The position numbers and the translations under genes are program-made. From Hedera helix (taxonomy: Eukaryota; Streptophyta; Magnoliopsida; Apiales; Araliaceae), in contig OX359264.1 of the NCBI GenBank assembly GCA_947179155.2, positions 53,665,702 through 53,729,701 on the forward strand: a stretch of 64,000 nt of DNA, read 5' to 3'. The notes under the pieces were generated by a model. That model had not been told where the DNA came from and ran no database searches. It worked only from the letters and a program-made list of their open reading frames with translations. Shown piece by piece: positions 47,503 through 59,942 of this stretch; the stretch's first letter is position 1; every line of letters begins with the position of its first letter.

Positions 47503-50500
47503 GTTAAGGGGGATCTGGGCATTGCCAAAAGGTGTTATCGGCATACTCTTACAGCACCGGTGATCGGGGTCAGTAAGATGAGACAAACTTTGACAGTGGA
47601 TGTTGAGCCTTTCACCGAGGGAGTTACCGAACCATTGGCTTCCCCAGCTGAAGAGACGGAAGATGTGGAGCTTATTCCGGGGAATAATGAAAAGCTGATA
47701 AAAATATGGGCCGGGTTGCAAGATACTTTGAAGAAAGGGTTAGTTGAACTACTCAGAACTTATGCTGATATATTCGCCTGGACACCCCGAGATATGCCTG
47801 GGATGGCAGAAGACGTGGCCATTCACAGGTTGTCCGTCGATCCCGAGAAGAAGCCTGTCTTTCAGAAGAGGCGAATCTTTGCTCCCGAACGCCAAAAAAT
47901 AATTGACGAAGAGGTGGGAAAGCTGTTGGATGCCGGGATTATTGAAGAAATTGAGTACCCAGAATGGCTTGCAAATGTTGTGTTGGTCCGCAAACAAAAT
48001 GGGAAATGGAGGGTTTGCATAGACTACACGGACCTGAATAAAACATGCCCTAAGGACTTCTATCCTCTACCACACATCGACCAGTTGATCGATACTATTT
48101 CGGGGAATGCTATACTCAGCTTTCTGGATGCCTTTTCGGGATACAATCAGATTCTGATGGACAAACAAGACATCCCAAAGACATCCTTCATTACTCATCG
48201 GGCTATTTATGCATATAACCGGATGACCTTCGGACTGATCAATGCTGGGGCAACTTATCAGAGGATGATGAACAAAGTCTTCCGAAAACAAATTGGTCGG
48301 AACATGGAAGTGTATGTAGATGACATGATTGTTCGGAGTGCCAGGTTGCATGACCATTTGGATGATTTGGAGGAGTGCTTTCGGACAGTTCGTCATTATA
48401 ATATGCGGTTGAATCCCACTAAGTGCACCTTCGGGCTCGGTGCAGGCAAATTTCTAGGTTATCTAGTTAGTAAGAGGGGGATAGAAGCTAACCCAGAAAA
48501 AATTAAGGCAGTCATTGATATGAAGTCTCCGAAGACATTCAAGGATGTGCAGAGATTGACAGGTCGGATAGCTGCTCTTCGGCGATTCATGTCCCGATCG
48601 GCCGAAAGGTGTTTGTCGTTCTTCGACACCCTGAAAGGGCCGAAGAACGAGAAATCATTTCATTGGATTTCGGATTGCGAGGATGCATTCCAAGGCATCA
48701 AAAAATATTTGTCTTCGGCTCCGTTGCTGCAGAAGCCATTAAGTCGGGAGGTGCTATACATATATTTGACTGTAAGCGCATTGGCTATTGGGGCTGTGTT
48801 GATTCGGGAAGAGGGAGGCCGACAGAATCTGGTCTACTATGTTAGCCATGCCTTGAGAGATGCGGAAACGAGGTATCCCAACCTAGAGAAGTGTGTCTAC
48901 TCCTTGGTGATAGCTAGTAGAAAGCTAAGGCATTACTTCCAGGGTCGGGTAATAATTGTTTACACCGATCAACCTTTAAAGAAAATTCTTCAAAAGCCCG
49001 ATGCATCGGGAAGGATGGTGGCTTGGGCTGTTGAGCTAAGCCAGTTCACGATTGAATACCGTCCTCGGACGGCGATAAAGGGCCAAGCATTGGCTGATTT
49101 TATGGTGGAATGCATGTTCTCCGAAGAGGAATCAGTCGGTTCTTCGGGGTCGGAAGTAACACTGATAGCTGGGGGGCAGTCAGATCCTTCTCATTCTTGG
49201 ACTTTGAGTGTTGATGGATCATCCACAGCAGACTTGAGTGGAGCTGGTGTAATTTTGACAAGTCCTGAAGGTTTCAGGGTCCATCAAGCAATCCGGTTTA
49301 AATTCAAAGCGACCAATAATGAGGCAGAGTACGAAGCTATATTGGTTGGCCTAAGACTGGCTCGAAGTTTGGAGGTCAAGAGCTTGCTGATCATGAGTGA
49401 TTCCCAGCTGGTCATAAAACAGATTCAAGGAGAATACGAAGCTCGGGGAACTAGAATGACAAGGTATCTGTCTGAAGTGAAGAGTGTCCTACAGTACTTT
49501 ATCTCTTATTCATTACAGAACATTGACCGAAGTGATAATACTGTGGCTGACGCCTTATCAAAGCTTGCTACTACCCCGAATGAGTCTTTGTCGGGGTCAG
49601 TATACATTGAAGAATTGATCGAGCCTAGTATACTGAAGAAGGAGGTCAAGTGCGTGGAAAGATCTAATTGCTGGTTGACTCCTTACCTAGAGTATTTGGC
49701 CGAGGGTAAGTTGCCAAGTGATAAAATTTTGACAAAAAAGATAAAATATAGAAGTGCCTATTTTTGTTTGATTGATGGAGATTTGTTCCGAAGGGTGTAT
49801 TCGGGACCCATGACAAAATGTCTTATCCCGTCGGAAGCTTCGTATGCTCTTCGGGAAGTGCATGAAGGTATTTGCGGCGACCATATGGGGGCCAAGTCAT
49901 TGGCATATAAACTGATCCGTCAAAGATACTATTGGCCGACGATGTTTCGAGAAGCAAAGGAGTTTGTGCAGAAGTGTCCGAAATGTCAACTTAACAGTTC
50001 TGTGGCACATCGGCCACCCGAAGAGTTATCTTCAGTACTTTCCCAAATTCCTTTTGCAGTTTGGGGTGTCGATCTGGTGGGTCCGATGCCGAAGGCCAAA
50101 GGACAGTTTTCCTATATTATAGTGGCAATAGATTACATGACCAAATGGGTTGAGGCGAAGCCACTTCGGCGTATCACTGAGCAGGATTGTATCCATTTCC
50201 TTAAGGAAAATATTGTTTTTAGATTTGGGATCCCGATGGTCCTTGTATCTGACAACGGACTGCAATTCGTTGGAGCTGAGTTCGAAAACTTTTTATCTGA
50301 TTTGGGTATACAACATCGGAGGGTATCGGTTGCTCATCCTCAAGCCAACGGGCAAGTCGAAGTGACAAACAGGACTCTATTAAATGGGATTAAAAGGAGA
50401 CTGGATGATGCTAAGGGAAGATGGCCCGAGGAGCTTCCCAGTGTCTTATGGGCTTATCGGACAACTCCTCGAACAACTACCGGGGATTCTCCTTTTCAGC

Positions 50501-50622
50501 TTTCATACGGGACTGAAGCCTTAATCCCGGTTGAGGTTGGCTCTCCTTCTTTTCGGAGAGTTAACTTTAATGAATTATACAATGATCAAGGACTTCGGCT
50601 TAATCTTGATCTAGTGGATTAA
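47503..50622 (+). pseudogene. pol: reverse transcriptase, two RNases H and integrase, Tat element
   Basis: The frame is open for 1,039 codons; residue numbers here count from the codon at 47560. Reverse transcriptase (about 115-300) has WRVCIDYTDLN, FLDAFSGYNQI and the catalytic YVDD at 252-255. The first RNase H (about 375-490) is degenerate at its first acidic residue (YIYLTVSALAIGAVL). A second, archaeal-type RNase H (about 545-680) starts LSVDGSS (D552), with NNEAEYEAIL and ADALSKLA. The integrase has an HHCC zinc domain (HEGICGDH, then CPKCQ) and the triad D838, D898, E934 with perfect D,D-35-E spacing. It ends at TAA (50620-50622), short of the integrase C-terminal module. Confidence 0.93.
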
Positions 50623-50904
50623 CTTCGGGATGCCGCAGTAATAAAGTTGGCTCTGTATCAACAAAAAACGGCAAGGCATTATAATCAGAAGGTTAAGCAA
50701 AGGCGCTTTGAGGTCGGGGATTTGGTCCTTTGGGAAGCAGAAGCATCTACCCCCATGAATACGGGTAAGTTGATGCCAAATTGGGAAGGACCCTATGAAG
50801 TTATGGAAGTTGTAAAATATGGGACATATCGTCTTCGGGACATGTCTGGGTCCGATTTGAAGAATTTTTGGCATGCAACTAGATTAAGGAAGTATTTCCA
50901 ATAA
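50623..50904 (+). pseudogene. integrase C-terminal part, Tat element
   Basis: In frame with pol after the TAA. It reads RRFEVGDLVLWEAE, then NWEGPYEVMEV and YRLRDMSG, the DNA-binding C-terminal module of Ty3/gypsy integrases. It ends at the natural stop (50902-50904). Confidence 0.88.
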
Positions 50905-51080
50905 GTCGGGTAGAATGTTTTAATTACTTGTACTTAGTTGAATTTTAAAATTTCAGTACATAGTATATGTTTGCACAAGACATTAATAAAATCCCGAAAT
51001 TCCATTGATAAAATTGATGCAAGTTACAAAAAGGAGGAAATAAAGAAAATATATACAAGGAAAAAAGTTGTGGTTCGGAG

Positions 51081-53383
51081 TTAATTGTTGTCCTCGGGAG
51101 AGTCAGAGTCAGAATCTGAGAACACTGAAGGATCCACACCAGCTTTTGCTGCTTTTGCCATGGCAGCCTGAAAGCCTTTGCGGAATTGTTCAATTATCTG
51201 GTCCAGCAGTTCAGGAGATGCTCTGTACTCTTCGAGGATCTGATATCGAAGTTCTGGGGTCCCAAGTTGAACTTGCTCCCTCAGAATTGCGTTGGCGTTT
51301 TGTTGGCGTTGTATGTCGGAGGTTAATTGGGCATTTTGTTCTTTCAGCTTGGTGAGTTCTTCGGTTTGTTGCTGAAAGTTCTTCAATGTCTCAGACTTCT
51401 CAGCTTGGAGTCGGGTGATCTCTTCGGTTATTTGATTGTTGATGTCAAGCACACTCTCAAACTGTTGTTGAAGATTTTCGTTGGATGTTTTGAGGTCTAT
51501 GTTGTCGGCGGTTAGTTCTTTGTTTTTCTTCTTCAAGGCCTTATACTTGGTTTTCATCTTTTTCGCCTTTGTATCACTGTTTTCCTTCCTTGATTCCCGA
51601 CCAAGGAGACGGCTGAAGGTAGCCAAGGCCTACAGAAAATTATCAAGAAGGATGATCAGAAACTTTAGGAAATTTTTGGGATAAATTTAAATGAAGAATA
51701 AATTCTTACCCGACCTTGATGAAGGGCGGTGGCGTAGATAAGCTCACGGTTGGAGTAGTCATGGAACTCATTGTTATCGGCTCGGAAGTTGAAACTGTTG
51801 AAGGCCGTGAATGGAAGGCTAGTATTGGCCTCGTTTGGAAAGAAGGAAGGAAGGGGTCCATCAGTTGGTTGTGGAGGAGGTGGTTCGGTTGCCGAAGGGT
51901 CAATTTCAGGTATCGGCTCTTCTACGGGATCGGCTTGTTCTACCATTGGTCGTTTCCCGGCCGATTTACTAGTTTGTCCCGGGGATGGTTGAGGTTGATC
52001 AAATGTTTTTTCCTTGTTTGGCTCGGAGGGGGTGTTGTGTTGATGGTTCGGGGGTTGGAGTTTTTTGTTGATCGGGGATTTGCTGGGTCTTTTCTTGAGA
52101 GAGGGGTCGGGATGAATCTGGTTGTGATTTGGAAGAATGAGAAGTTTTTTGTTTTTTGGTCTTCAGGATTTTTCGAAGCTCGGACCCAGACATATCAAAA
52201 ACACTTCGTTTTTTGGATATCTCCGGGCCTTTTCTTTTTGGGGTCCCCGAAGTAGGGTCGGCCGAAGCGGTCGAATTGTCTGGAGGGTTTCCCGAAGAGG
52301 GTTGTGGTTCGGCCTGAGGTTCAGGCTCGGTTTGTATATTTGTTTGGGCTTCGGTTTGGGGGGCAGACTCTTGTTGGAAGTTTGTTTGTTTGGCTCTTTG
52401 AGCCATAGGGTTTTCACCCGAAGTGGTCGAAGAAGAAGAATTCTTCTTTCTTCGGATTAATGGTTCAGCAGGAGGCTCAGACTCTTCCGAAGAGGCAGGA
52501 GACTGAATGAAGATGGGCCCCTCCTGGGTTTGGCCTTGGGTGATCGGGGGAGGATCGGAAGCATTCCTTTCCGAACTGTGAAAAAGCACTACTGCACAGA
52601 AGATGGATAATTGTAAGATAGACAGATTAAGATGAAATTTTATAAGTGATTTGGGCACTTACTTCCATGCGCATAAAGCCAATCTTGGTCGGAAAGAAGG
52701 TTGTTGGGCCAGAGGTCGGTCGGCATGGAAGAAAGAAGCTTTTCGAGGTCGGCCTCCCGAACGTCCTCAATGTGATCAAACCCTAGGGACGCCTTGCTCG
52801 GTTCTCCCCAGGGTGGTAGTAGAACGGTATCCGTTCCTCGGATGTAGAACCAGGAGGAGTGCCATCCTTTGTTGCTTTGAGGGGTGGCCATCCAGACTTT
52901 TCGATTGGCGTATCGGGTTAAGACCTTGAAACCCTTTTCTTTCGAGTTGATGAGTTTGAAGTAGCTTAAGAACAGATCTAAAGCCGGATCCACATTCTGG
53001 TCTCGGCAATGGGCTATGAAGCAGATCAGATGGATATAAGAGTTAGGAACAAGTTGGGAAAACCCGATCCCTATAAACCCTAGAAACTCAATGATGAAAG
53101 GATGGAGAGGGAATCGGACGCCATGTTTGAGGGTTAGGGACGGAACTCCTATCCAGCCTCCCTCGAGTTGCCAGTACATCCTCTCATGAGGTCGGGGAAC
53201 TCTGAGCTCGTACTGAAGCGGGATCTGGTATTCATGGCGGAATGATTGAAGCTTGGCAGGGGTTACAGACGAAGGGGTGTTTGCTGCTAGGGCGTCTCTA
53301 TATATTCGTCGGATGGCGTTTTCTCTCTCCCTATCAAATGTAGGTTGGGCTTAAGAAGAAGAAGCATGACCTTGAGCTGCCAT
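51081..53383 (-). CDS. antisense accessory gene of the Tat element
   Basis: Three exons on the minus strand with good borders: 53383-52663 (donor GTAAGT), 52591-51710 (acceptor TGTGCAG, donor GTAAGA) and 51629-51081 (acceptor CTGTAG). Exon 1 resembles the putative gypsy-type transposon domain (Pfam PF04195): GWIGVPSLTLKHGVRFPLHP, FIIEFLGFIGIGFSQLVPNS, then KVWMATPQSNKGWHSSWFY. Exon 2 is polar and low-complexity (Pro, Gln, Ser, with basic KKRSVFDMSGSELRKILKTK). Exon 3 is a coiled coil (KKNKELTADNIDLKTSNENL) with an acidic end (SDSDSDSPEDNN). A TATA box lies 106 bases upstream of the ATG. A TAA at codon 11 (53353-53351) and a frameshift near 52030 damage this copy. Antisense genes between pol and the 3' LTR are known in some Tat families such as Grande; their function is unknown. 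Confidence 0.75.
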
Positions 53384-53488
53384 GGATTCCGAAAAGAAAA
53401 TTTCTTGAGGATTTTTCAGAAACAAAGAAGGAGAGAGAAAGGGGGATTTCAGAAAATGAGTAGTGTGTTAGGAAAAGACTTTTGAGGC

Positions 53489-53495
53489 TTTTATA
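53489..53495 (-). promoter_or_regulatory. TATA box of the antisense gene
   Basis: The minus strand reads CATCTATAAAAGCC, 106 bases upstream of the antisense ATG at 53383 and outside the LTR. Confidence 0.65.
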
Positions 53496-53740
53496 GATGA
53501 AAAAAGTACATACAGGCGTCAGTTTTGGGGGTGTAGGGGGGCGCACGAAGTTCAATCGGCGTCAGTTTTAGGAGTGTAGGGAGGCGCTCAAGGATCAAAC
53601 GGAAGCAGATTTGGGGGAATGTGTTAGGAAGGTGATGATCGTGTGCCAGACGTGGGGAGTTAAGGCCTGTTTGGGTATAATCAGTTACGAGGGAATAAGA
53701 ATGTTTGAATTACTCTCCTATTTAAGGCTCTTAAAAATAT

Positions 53741-53755
53741 GAGAGTGGGGGGCAA
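53741..53755 (+). other. polypurine tract of the Tat element
   Basis: GAGAGTGGGGGGCAA lies directly before the 3' LTR. Confidence 0.85.
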
Positions 53756-54325
53756 TGTTGGGTTGAGATAGTTTGGGCCCGGGTTTGGACTAGCCCATAC
53801 TAGCTTATTCGGTTGGTCCCTATTAAATTATTGGGCTGGGCCTAACAGAGTTAGCTATTGGACCCTTCATTTTGACGGATGGGCTGTTTGGAAGAGAAAG
53901 AGCCAATTTACTTGGAAAATGAAAAGTCTGCTAACGGTTGTATGAAAGAAAGACGTTTATTTGGTTGATTAATGCTGGTAATTATGGCTGCATGGGCATA
54001 TAAAAAGGGAACAACAGGAAAGAAAAAACACTTACTTACGTTTACTTTCAGATTGACATACTTACGTTCATCTGGATTTTGAGCTTACTATTACACACAC
54101 AGAACCAATTTTCCAGCATACAAGCTCTCTATTATCAGAGAAACCTGTAACCATCAACATTATACTAGTGAATTGTTCTTTTTCCCCGTGGTTTTTTCCC
54201 GATTTGAGTTTCCACGTAAATCTCTCGTGTCTTTACAGTAATTTCTCTGAATTAATTGTGTTTGACGTTTGATTTCGCTCGTTATTTTGTGATTTAAACG
54301 GGTTCTATAAAATTTGACGTTAACA
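53756..54325 (+). repeat. 3' LTR of the Tat element
   Basis: Same length as the 5' LTR with six substitutions visible and no indel. Its TATA box is at 53999-54006. Confidence 0.96.
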
Positions 54326-55451
54326 ACTCCATTTCAATAAAAATATAATGTCACTTTATAATATTAAAATTAAAAATATAACTCTAATTTATTTAAAAAG
54401 AAGTAAAAGAAAAAGGAGTACGTTGATAGCTACATATATACTGCACTTTTTCATAAGACAGCAGTACCCTAGTGCTTATTAAATATAGGAGTAGGGTAGA
54501 AAATATTGTTTAACCGTATACATATATATGGTACTGACAAAGTTGTCACGCCCGAAATCTGATGTTGGATTTGGTCTGCGAACAAAGAGGAAAATCTGTC
54601 CCGAATTTGGTGCTCATGCATGCTTTCGCTGAAATTCTACATTTCTAATTCTGATGCCTGCCTAGAAGAGATGAAGTAAACAATTATCACGTTATCCTTA
54701 ATAATTATTCCAATTTTAAATTATATTCCATAATTTTGTGTAGTAATACTCCTAGGATCTCATGATCTACCTGGAAAAGTGATCAAAATATATGACACAA
54801 TCTTCATATATATACAATATCTTGGAAATGAATAAACAACTCCTATCAAAAATCCACATTTCTGCAACAACGTAACTACCATCTTCTTGTGTACTTCAGA
54901 TAGTTCAAACTTCTCAATTCTCTAAAGTCTAACCATCTCTCTCTCAACTGGACAACTCAAGTTCTACGAACGGGCACATAACCTAGCTAGGACATATCTG
55001 CATACCCAAATATGTAAAAATGAGTATATTATTTTTAATACATGCGGAATCAATTAACATGTTCATCATTAATTAATTTGGAGTTTAGGTAATTTAGTCA
55101 CTTTAACATGCATATTTGAATGCGTAACTATTCGTATAGGATGTGCATAAGACGTTGATCCCCATAAAGGAGGGGGTACATATGAAATTTTCATGAGAAA
55201 TATGCATGATCATTAAGACATTAATTTAAAGAAGGAAAAAGAATAAGATTCCTTAAAGAACAAAGCTATATGATTAATTAAAATTCAACAAAACATAGAG
55301 ATGATTCCGATGAATCAAGTGTTCTAGTACAAAAACTCAAAAGATTAGATTAAGATTTGAGTCTAATGAGAAAGAGAGAACAAAATTCTATCTAATTTTC
55401 TTTCTTTTGATCTTTCTTGCAAACATAAAGATCATTAATTCTAACATCCCT
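54326..55451. other. intergenic region left of the Dof gene
   Basis: No gene is recognised. The first 95 bases look like a Stowaway-type MITE (CTCCATTTCAATAAAAATA to AAAAGGAGTA at about 54413-54422) into whose left end the Tat element inserted. The rest is A/T-rich and includes the Dof 3' untranslated region. Confidence 0.5.
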
Positions 55452-57125
55452 CTACATGAGAGGACTATTGAGAAGTCCATGCCAATTAGAAGAACCAAGC
55501 CCATTAATCCAGCTGCTGTGTCTCCCAGCCGCATCAACATCACCCATAATGCTCCCCCCATCTCCACCACCAATCTGACATGGATATCCCAATAATACCC
55601 TTCCACTCTCCGCTGACGCCGCTTCTCGCCTGCCACCATTGTACCCCTCTTGCTTCACAGTTGTCACTGTCACTGCTGTTGTTGTTGCACCACTACTACC
55701 ACTCATCAAATCTTCATATGGCAGATTTCCCATTTCTTCACTGACATTTACACTCATACCCCTAACATTCTCAACATTCCCCATACGGTGCCCTCCATCG
55801 CCAACTATATTGTTCCCATAGTACAAATTTTGAAACCCATTAATTGGGGTTTCAAGAAAATCACTCCTGAGTGCATCAAGGAATCCATGGGTGGTGTTAG
55901 GGTTACCCAGCAGTGAGAAATGGTCATTCTCATGATGCTGATGATCAAACCCAAATTGCCCATTTTGAAGTCTAGCAAATGCAAGGGAAAGATCAGTGGG
56001 GTCATATGACAAAAGTGGGTTGTTGTGATTGGCTGTGATGAGGGGATGCTGTTGATCTTGGGTCCTTATTTTTGATGATGAAGAGGAATTGGATGATGAG
56101 GATCTTTTGTTCCTTCTGCAGCCTCCTCCTACCGGAACATTTCTGAGGGTGCCGCCTTTGGTCCAATACCTCCTGCATGACTTGCAAAAGTACCTTGGCT
56201 GAGTGAGGCTGTAGTTGTTATAGTAGCAGAATTTGGTGTTGCTAGAGTCACATCTTGGGCATTTGAGGGCTTGTTCTGCTGGCCTTGGTTTCTTATCAGC
56301 TTGTGCTGCTTTTGTGCAAACCAACATGCTTTCTAGTGTTTGATGAGAAGCCATATCCTGTATATATATAAAGATGAGAGAAAAATTTATAAGAATTCAT
56401 GAATATATTATCTACTACATATTTATATATACTATTATACACTTGACCAAAAAAAAAGTGATTCTAATTACGTTCTGATTATTAGGTTGAAGTCATTAAA
56501 GTTCCCCTAAATTGAATAGGAAATTAAAGAAATTAAAGAAGAAAGATAACTTTATTTATGAAGGGTTTCTTATAAATTTTCCTTTAGTTGACATATGAGA
56601 ATTGCATATATAGACCAGTCACCTTATTTGGTGGACTTTTGGAATTAAAATTTTTAGGAAAAGAAGTATAGAGAGATCATAATAAGTGAAGATTATATTC
56701 TTTGTAGACATGTTTTTCTTCACAAACATAAAAGGCAGCATGAAAAGAAGTCATTGGGAACTCCTTCTACATATATATTCACTTTAAATGATTGTGAAAA
56801 AATAAGACTTCACAATTTATTAACCACCCAATTGACCTTAACAAAGAAAAAGTTTGAAGTTTGGATCAAATTTTGAATTGAGCTTCTCCATATCCCCCTT
56901 CAAGAAACTAAGAACTACCCAAAGAGAAAGCAGAAAGCTCAGAAATTAACCTTTTTCTTTCCAGTTTCATTTGTATTTCTTTGTCTCTTTACACAACTTA
57001 AAAGGAAGAAGGAAAGACAATTAATTACAAAGTAACAATAGAAGAAAAACAGCTTGTAGCCTTGTAAAAATGAGGCTATACATGTGTGTGTATACCTGAT
57101 GGTGTTGTGACCTTGAAGGATCCAT
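55452..57125 (-). CDS. Dof zinc-finger transcription factor
   Basis: Two exons: 57125-57096 (10 codons, [10 protein letters not shown]) and 56357-55452, giving 311 residues. The Dof domain is complete: CPRC and CKSC (C43, C46, C68, C71; CX2C-X21-CX2C) with [19 protein letters not shown] between. It is followed by [20 protein letters not shown] and a basic SS-rich stretch. Dof proteins bind AAAG cores in plant promoters. The ending [10 protein letters not shown] is shared by a subset of Dof proteins with phloem and vascular roles. The first exon is accepted because its donor (CAG then GTATAC) joins in frame with an acceptor (TATACAG) right before GATATGG, and introns early in Dof genes are common. 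If it is wrong, translation would begin at 56354 (MASHQTLES, 300 residues). The subgroup is not settled. Confidence 0.93.
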
Positions 57126-58229
57126 ATATATGCCGTGCAGAACTAATAGAGTCACTCCCGATCACTTCTCAGAATGAAAGTGAAACTAAAATATGCATGT
57201 ATTGGAGTACAACAGACACAGTTCTGTGTGTGTATACAGTGAGAGAGAGAAAGGGAGAGAGGTGGAGCAAATGATTGGTGATAACAAATGTTTGTTGTGG
57301 TTGTGATTGTGGTTGTGTATATATCTATATATATATATAGGAGAATGAAGAAGAAGAAGAAAGAGGTACTGACCTGGCTAATTAATTAATTAAGAAATGA
57401 TGGAAAGTGAGGTGAATAAGAAATTAGGGGGAGGCTGCTTGATCTCCAAATTCAGCAGCCTCCATATATATATACCCGTATTACTACTGAGATGAGATGT
57501 TGAAAGGAGAGAGAAAGGAGGAGAAATAGTAGGGGTAATGATTAGGAGGAGGGTGTACGTACGGGAGATGAGTTAGGCTTGCACGCAGATAAAGCAATCA
57601 CAACAATATACATACTGTCAGATATCAATACTCTATAAAAAAATGGATGGATTCTCGATCTCTACCGATTCATTCATTCACATCTGTATCACTGCATGTG
57701 TTCTCCTTTATTTCTCTTGGGCCCCAATAGCGTGAGAATGCAATGAAACTATTCTTCAATGGACCCCACCTGTTCTTCCTCACCCTTACCTAGCCTATCC
57801 TCCTTATGCCCACCTTTCTTAGTCGCCAAATATTCGACGACTATTAAATAGATTAATTAAATAATCGCGGTGACAATTAATCAATCCTTATAATCTAAAA
57901 GTAAGATATCTAATTAAAATTTAATTTAAAAACTTAGTGAGTTGGCTCGATTGATAAATAAATTCATTTATTCATAATTTTTATTTTAAATTGAGTGAGT
58001 TAATCGGTTGATACATATGTTCATTACCATGTTTTGTTAAATTATACAAAAAAAAAAATTGTTTTTTTTTATATTAAATGATAATTATAATATTTTAAAT
58101 GTGTAAATATTCTCTTGATTTAATTATACATGTATCTAATTCGAGATATCGAATGATCGGTAAATGAGAAAGGAAAAAAAGTAAACTTAAGCAAGGAAAT
58201 AATTAATTAGTTGGGTAGAATCGAGGGAA
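57126..58229 (-). promoter_or_regulatory. Dof gene upstream region
   Basis: Promoter and leader of the Dof gene. There is a purine-rich GAGAGAGAGAAAGGGAGAGAGG (57239-57260; CT-rich in the sense of the gene) typical of plant leaders. A TATA-rich run at about 57317-57341 lies some 200 bases upstream of the ATG. Beyond about 57850 the sequence is plain A/T-rich. Confidence 0.5.
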
Positions 58230-59942
58230 CACTACTAAAATTTAAGGAATCAATGACGGCCAATGTAGTGAGGACAGTATCCGTCGCAACTATATATATT
58301 TGCGATGGTAGCTTTGTCGCTGAAGAGCACTGTCGCAACTCAGTTCTAAATTTTTTTTATGGACGGATAGTAGTAATTAGTGACAGCACCCTTCGTCGCT
58401 GAATGAAAAAAAGCGAAAATATTGCAATCAGTGATGGCATCTTCCAACGATGGCATATTAGCGACGGCTCCTAACGTCGTTAATTATAATTAAAAGATAT
58501 ATTAGGCAGCAGGGGCGCGACTTCAATTTCGCTTCTTTGTCGTTTTTTGTGCGTGATTTCGGCTTTCTCTTCCTCTGACGACTTTGGTTTCTCAGGTACA
58601 CTTTTCCTCCTTGTCCTGCTCTCCTTCTCCTCCTCCTTCTCCTGCTCTCCTTCTCCTCTTCCTCTGCGAGCTGTAAACTTCTTCTTCTAAACCTTACTAC
58701 TTGTTTACAAATTTAAGGTACCCACAACCTCTAATTGTTCCTTATTATCTACAAATTGAACCAATGTATAAAATCTCAAATTTGAACCCTATTTTTTGAC
58801 CACAAAATTGAAAATTAGGGCTTAATTTTTTAAGATGACAAACACACAAACAGTGTACACGTATTGTAGATACACATACTCACTACTTGATTGCGACTAA
58901 TACATTAAAAATGTGACTAATTTTGAGTTGGCATGCTTTTAAGATTATGTTTAAAATTTTATATTATGCTGCTAATGCAATTTAGGGCTTCAATTTCTTT
59001 GTTTTTTCATGTAGTTTCATATGTCTAACTTGCTACTATGTATAGTTATTCTCCTCTGAACAATTGCGAATTTAAACTAAGTGAAATTTAGTAGTTTATT
59101 GACTATTAACTATTTGTGAAATTGCTTGAAAGAGATTGAGCTTAGGTTGTTCATTAACTGTTTGAGAAATGTCTGCAAAAGCTACCACTCAGCTACTAAG
59201 TACCATACTATTGAGAATATTTTCTTAGGTTGAGAGGCATAGAGCAGTCTTGTAGGTGTTTGTTTCAATGAGCATGCTAGACAAATATATATGTTATTCA
59301 GTACTTTAAAATAATCTCTCTCTATCTCTATCCTGTTTTTCTCTCTCCCAAAACTGATTGAGAATTATGCTATTTGAATACCCTTTTAGAGATGGCTTAT
59401 GCTATTAGTTAATTATATACTTTTGCAACTCATAATTTTATAGCCAACAATTTTCAATCTACATTTGCTAGAAAAAATTCTGAACAATAATCCAACTTGG
59501 AAACTAGCAAAATCAGCTGGTTCCGGCTGTAGGAATTTCCTTTCTTGATCCATTTTGGTATGTTTCTTGAGATCTTGTTAATTTGACTTTATAAATTGTT
59601 GGATATGACTCAAAAGTATCATATATTTCCATGTGGCCTTTTGTATTTGGAATATGAATTTTGTCTCCCTGAGGTGTGTTCAACTAGACCCTGTCTCCAT
59701 ATCTAAGTAACTAAGAAAAGTAGATGCGATTTTTTCTACATCTTTCAGTGTCTGTTTCTACCTGCATGTTGCCCTGTTATTCCAACACCAGGTTTGATGA
59801 ATTTCTAATCTTTATTTCAATATCTCCTTGCTGTTTTTTTCATATAAACCGAATTAGTACATTATTTCAAGTTAATCTAAGAACCAATAAGTAGTCTCAA
59901 AACTATTAAACTAATGGTGATTTGGAAAAAAATACATTGTAG

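Larger units (their letters stand above)
44430..54325 (+). mobile_element. Ty3/gypsy retrotransposon, Tat lineage
   Basis: A 9,896-bp element. LTRs of 570 bp (44430-44999 and 53756-54325) have TG...CA ends and the 5-bp target duplication ACTCC (44425-44429 and 54326-54330). By eye the LTRs differ at six positions (about 1 percent), so it is young. The order is gag, protease, reverse transcriptase, RNase H, second RNase H, integrase, then a 3-kb stretch with an antisense gene. The second RNase H after the first is the hallmark of the Tat lineage. Four in-frame stops and one gag frameshift interrupt gag-pol. Confidence 0.95.

Noticed and set aside
51716..52255. 179-codon plus-strand frame
   Set aside because: Opposite the antisense gene's proline- and glutamine-rich exon 2; no recognisable features.
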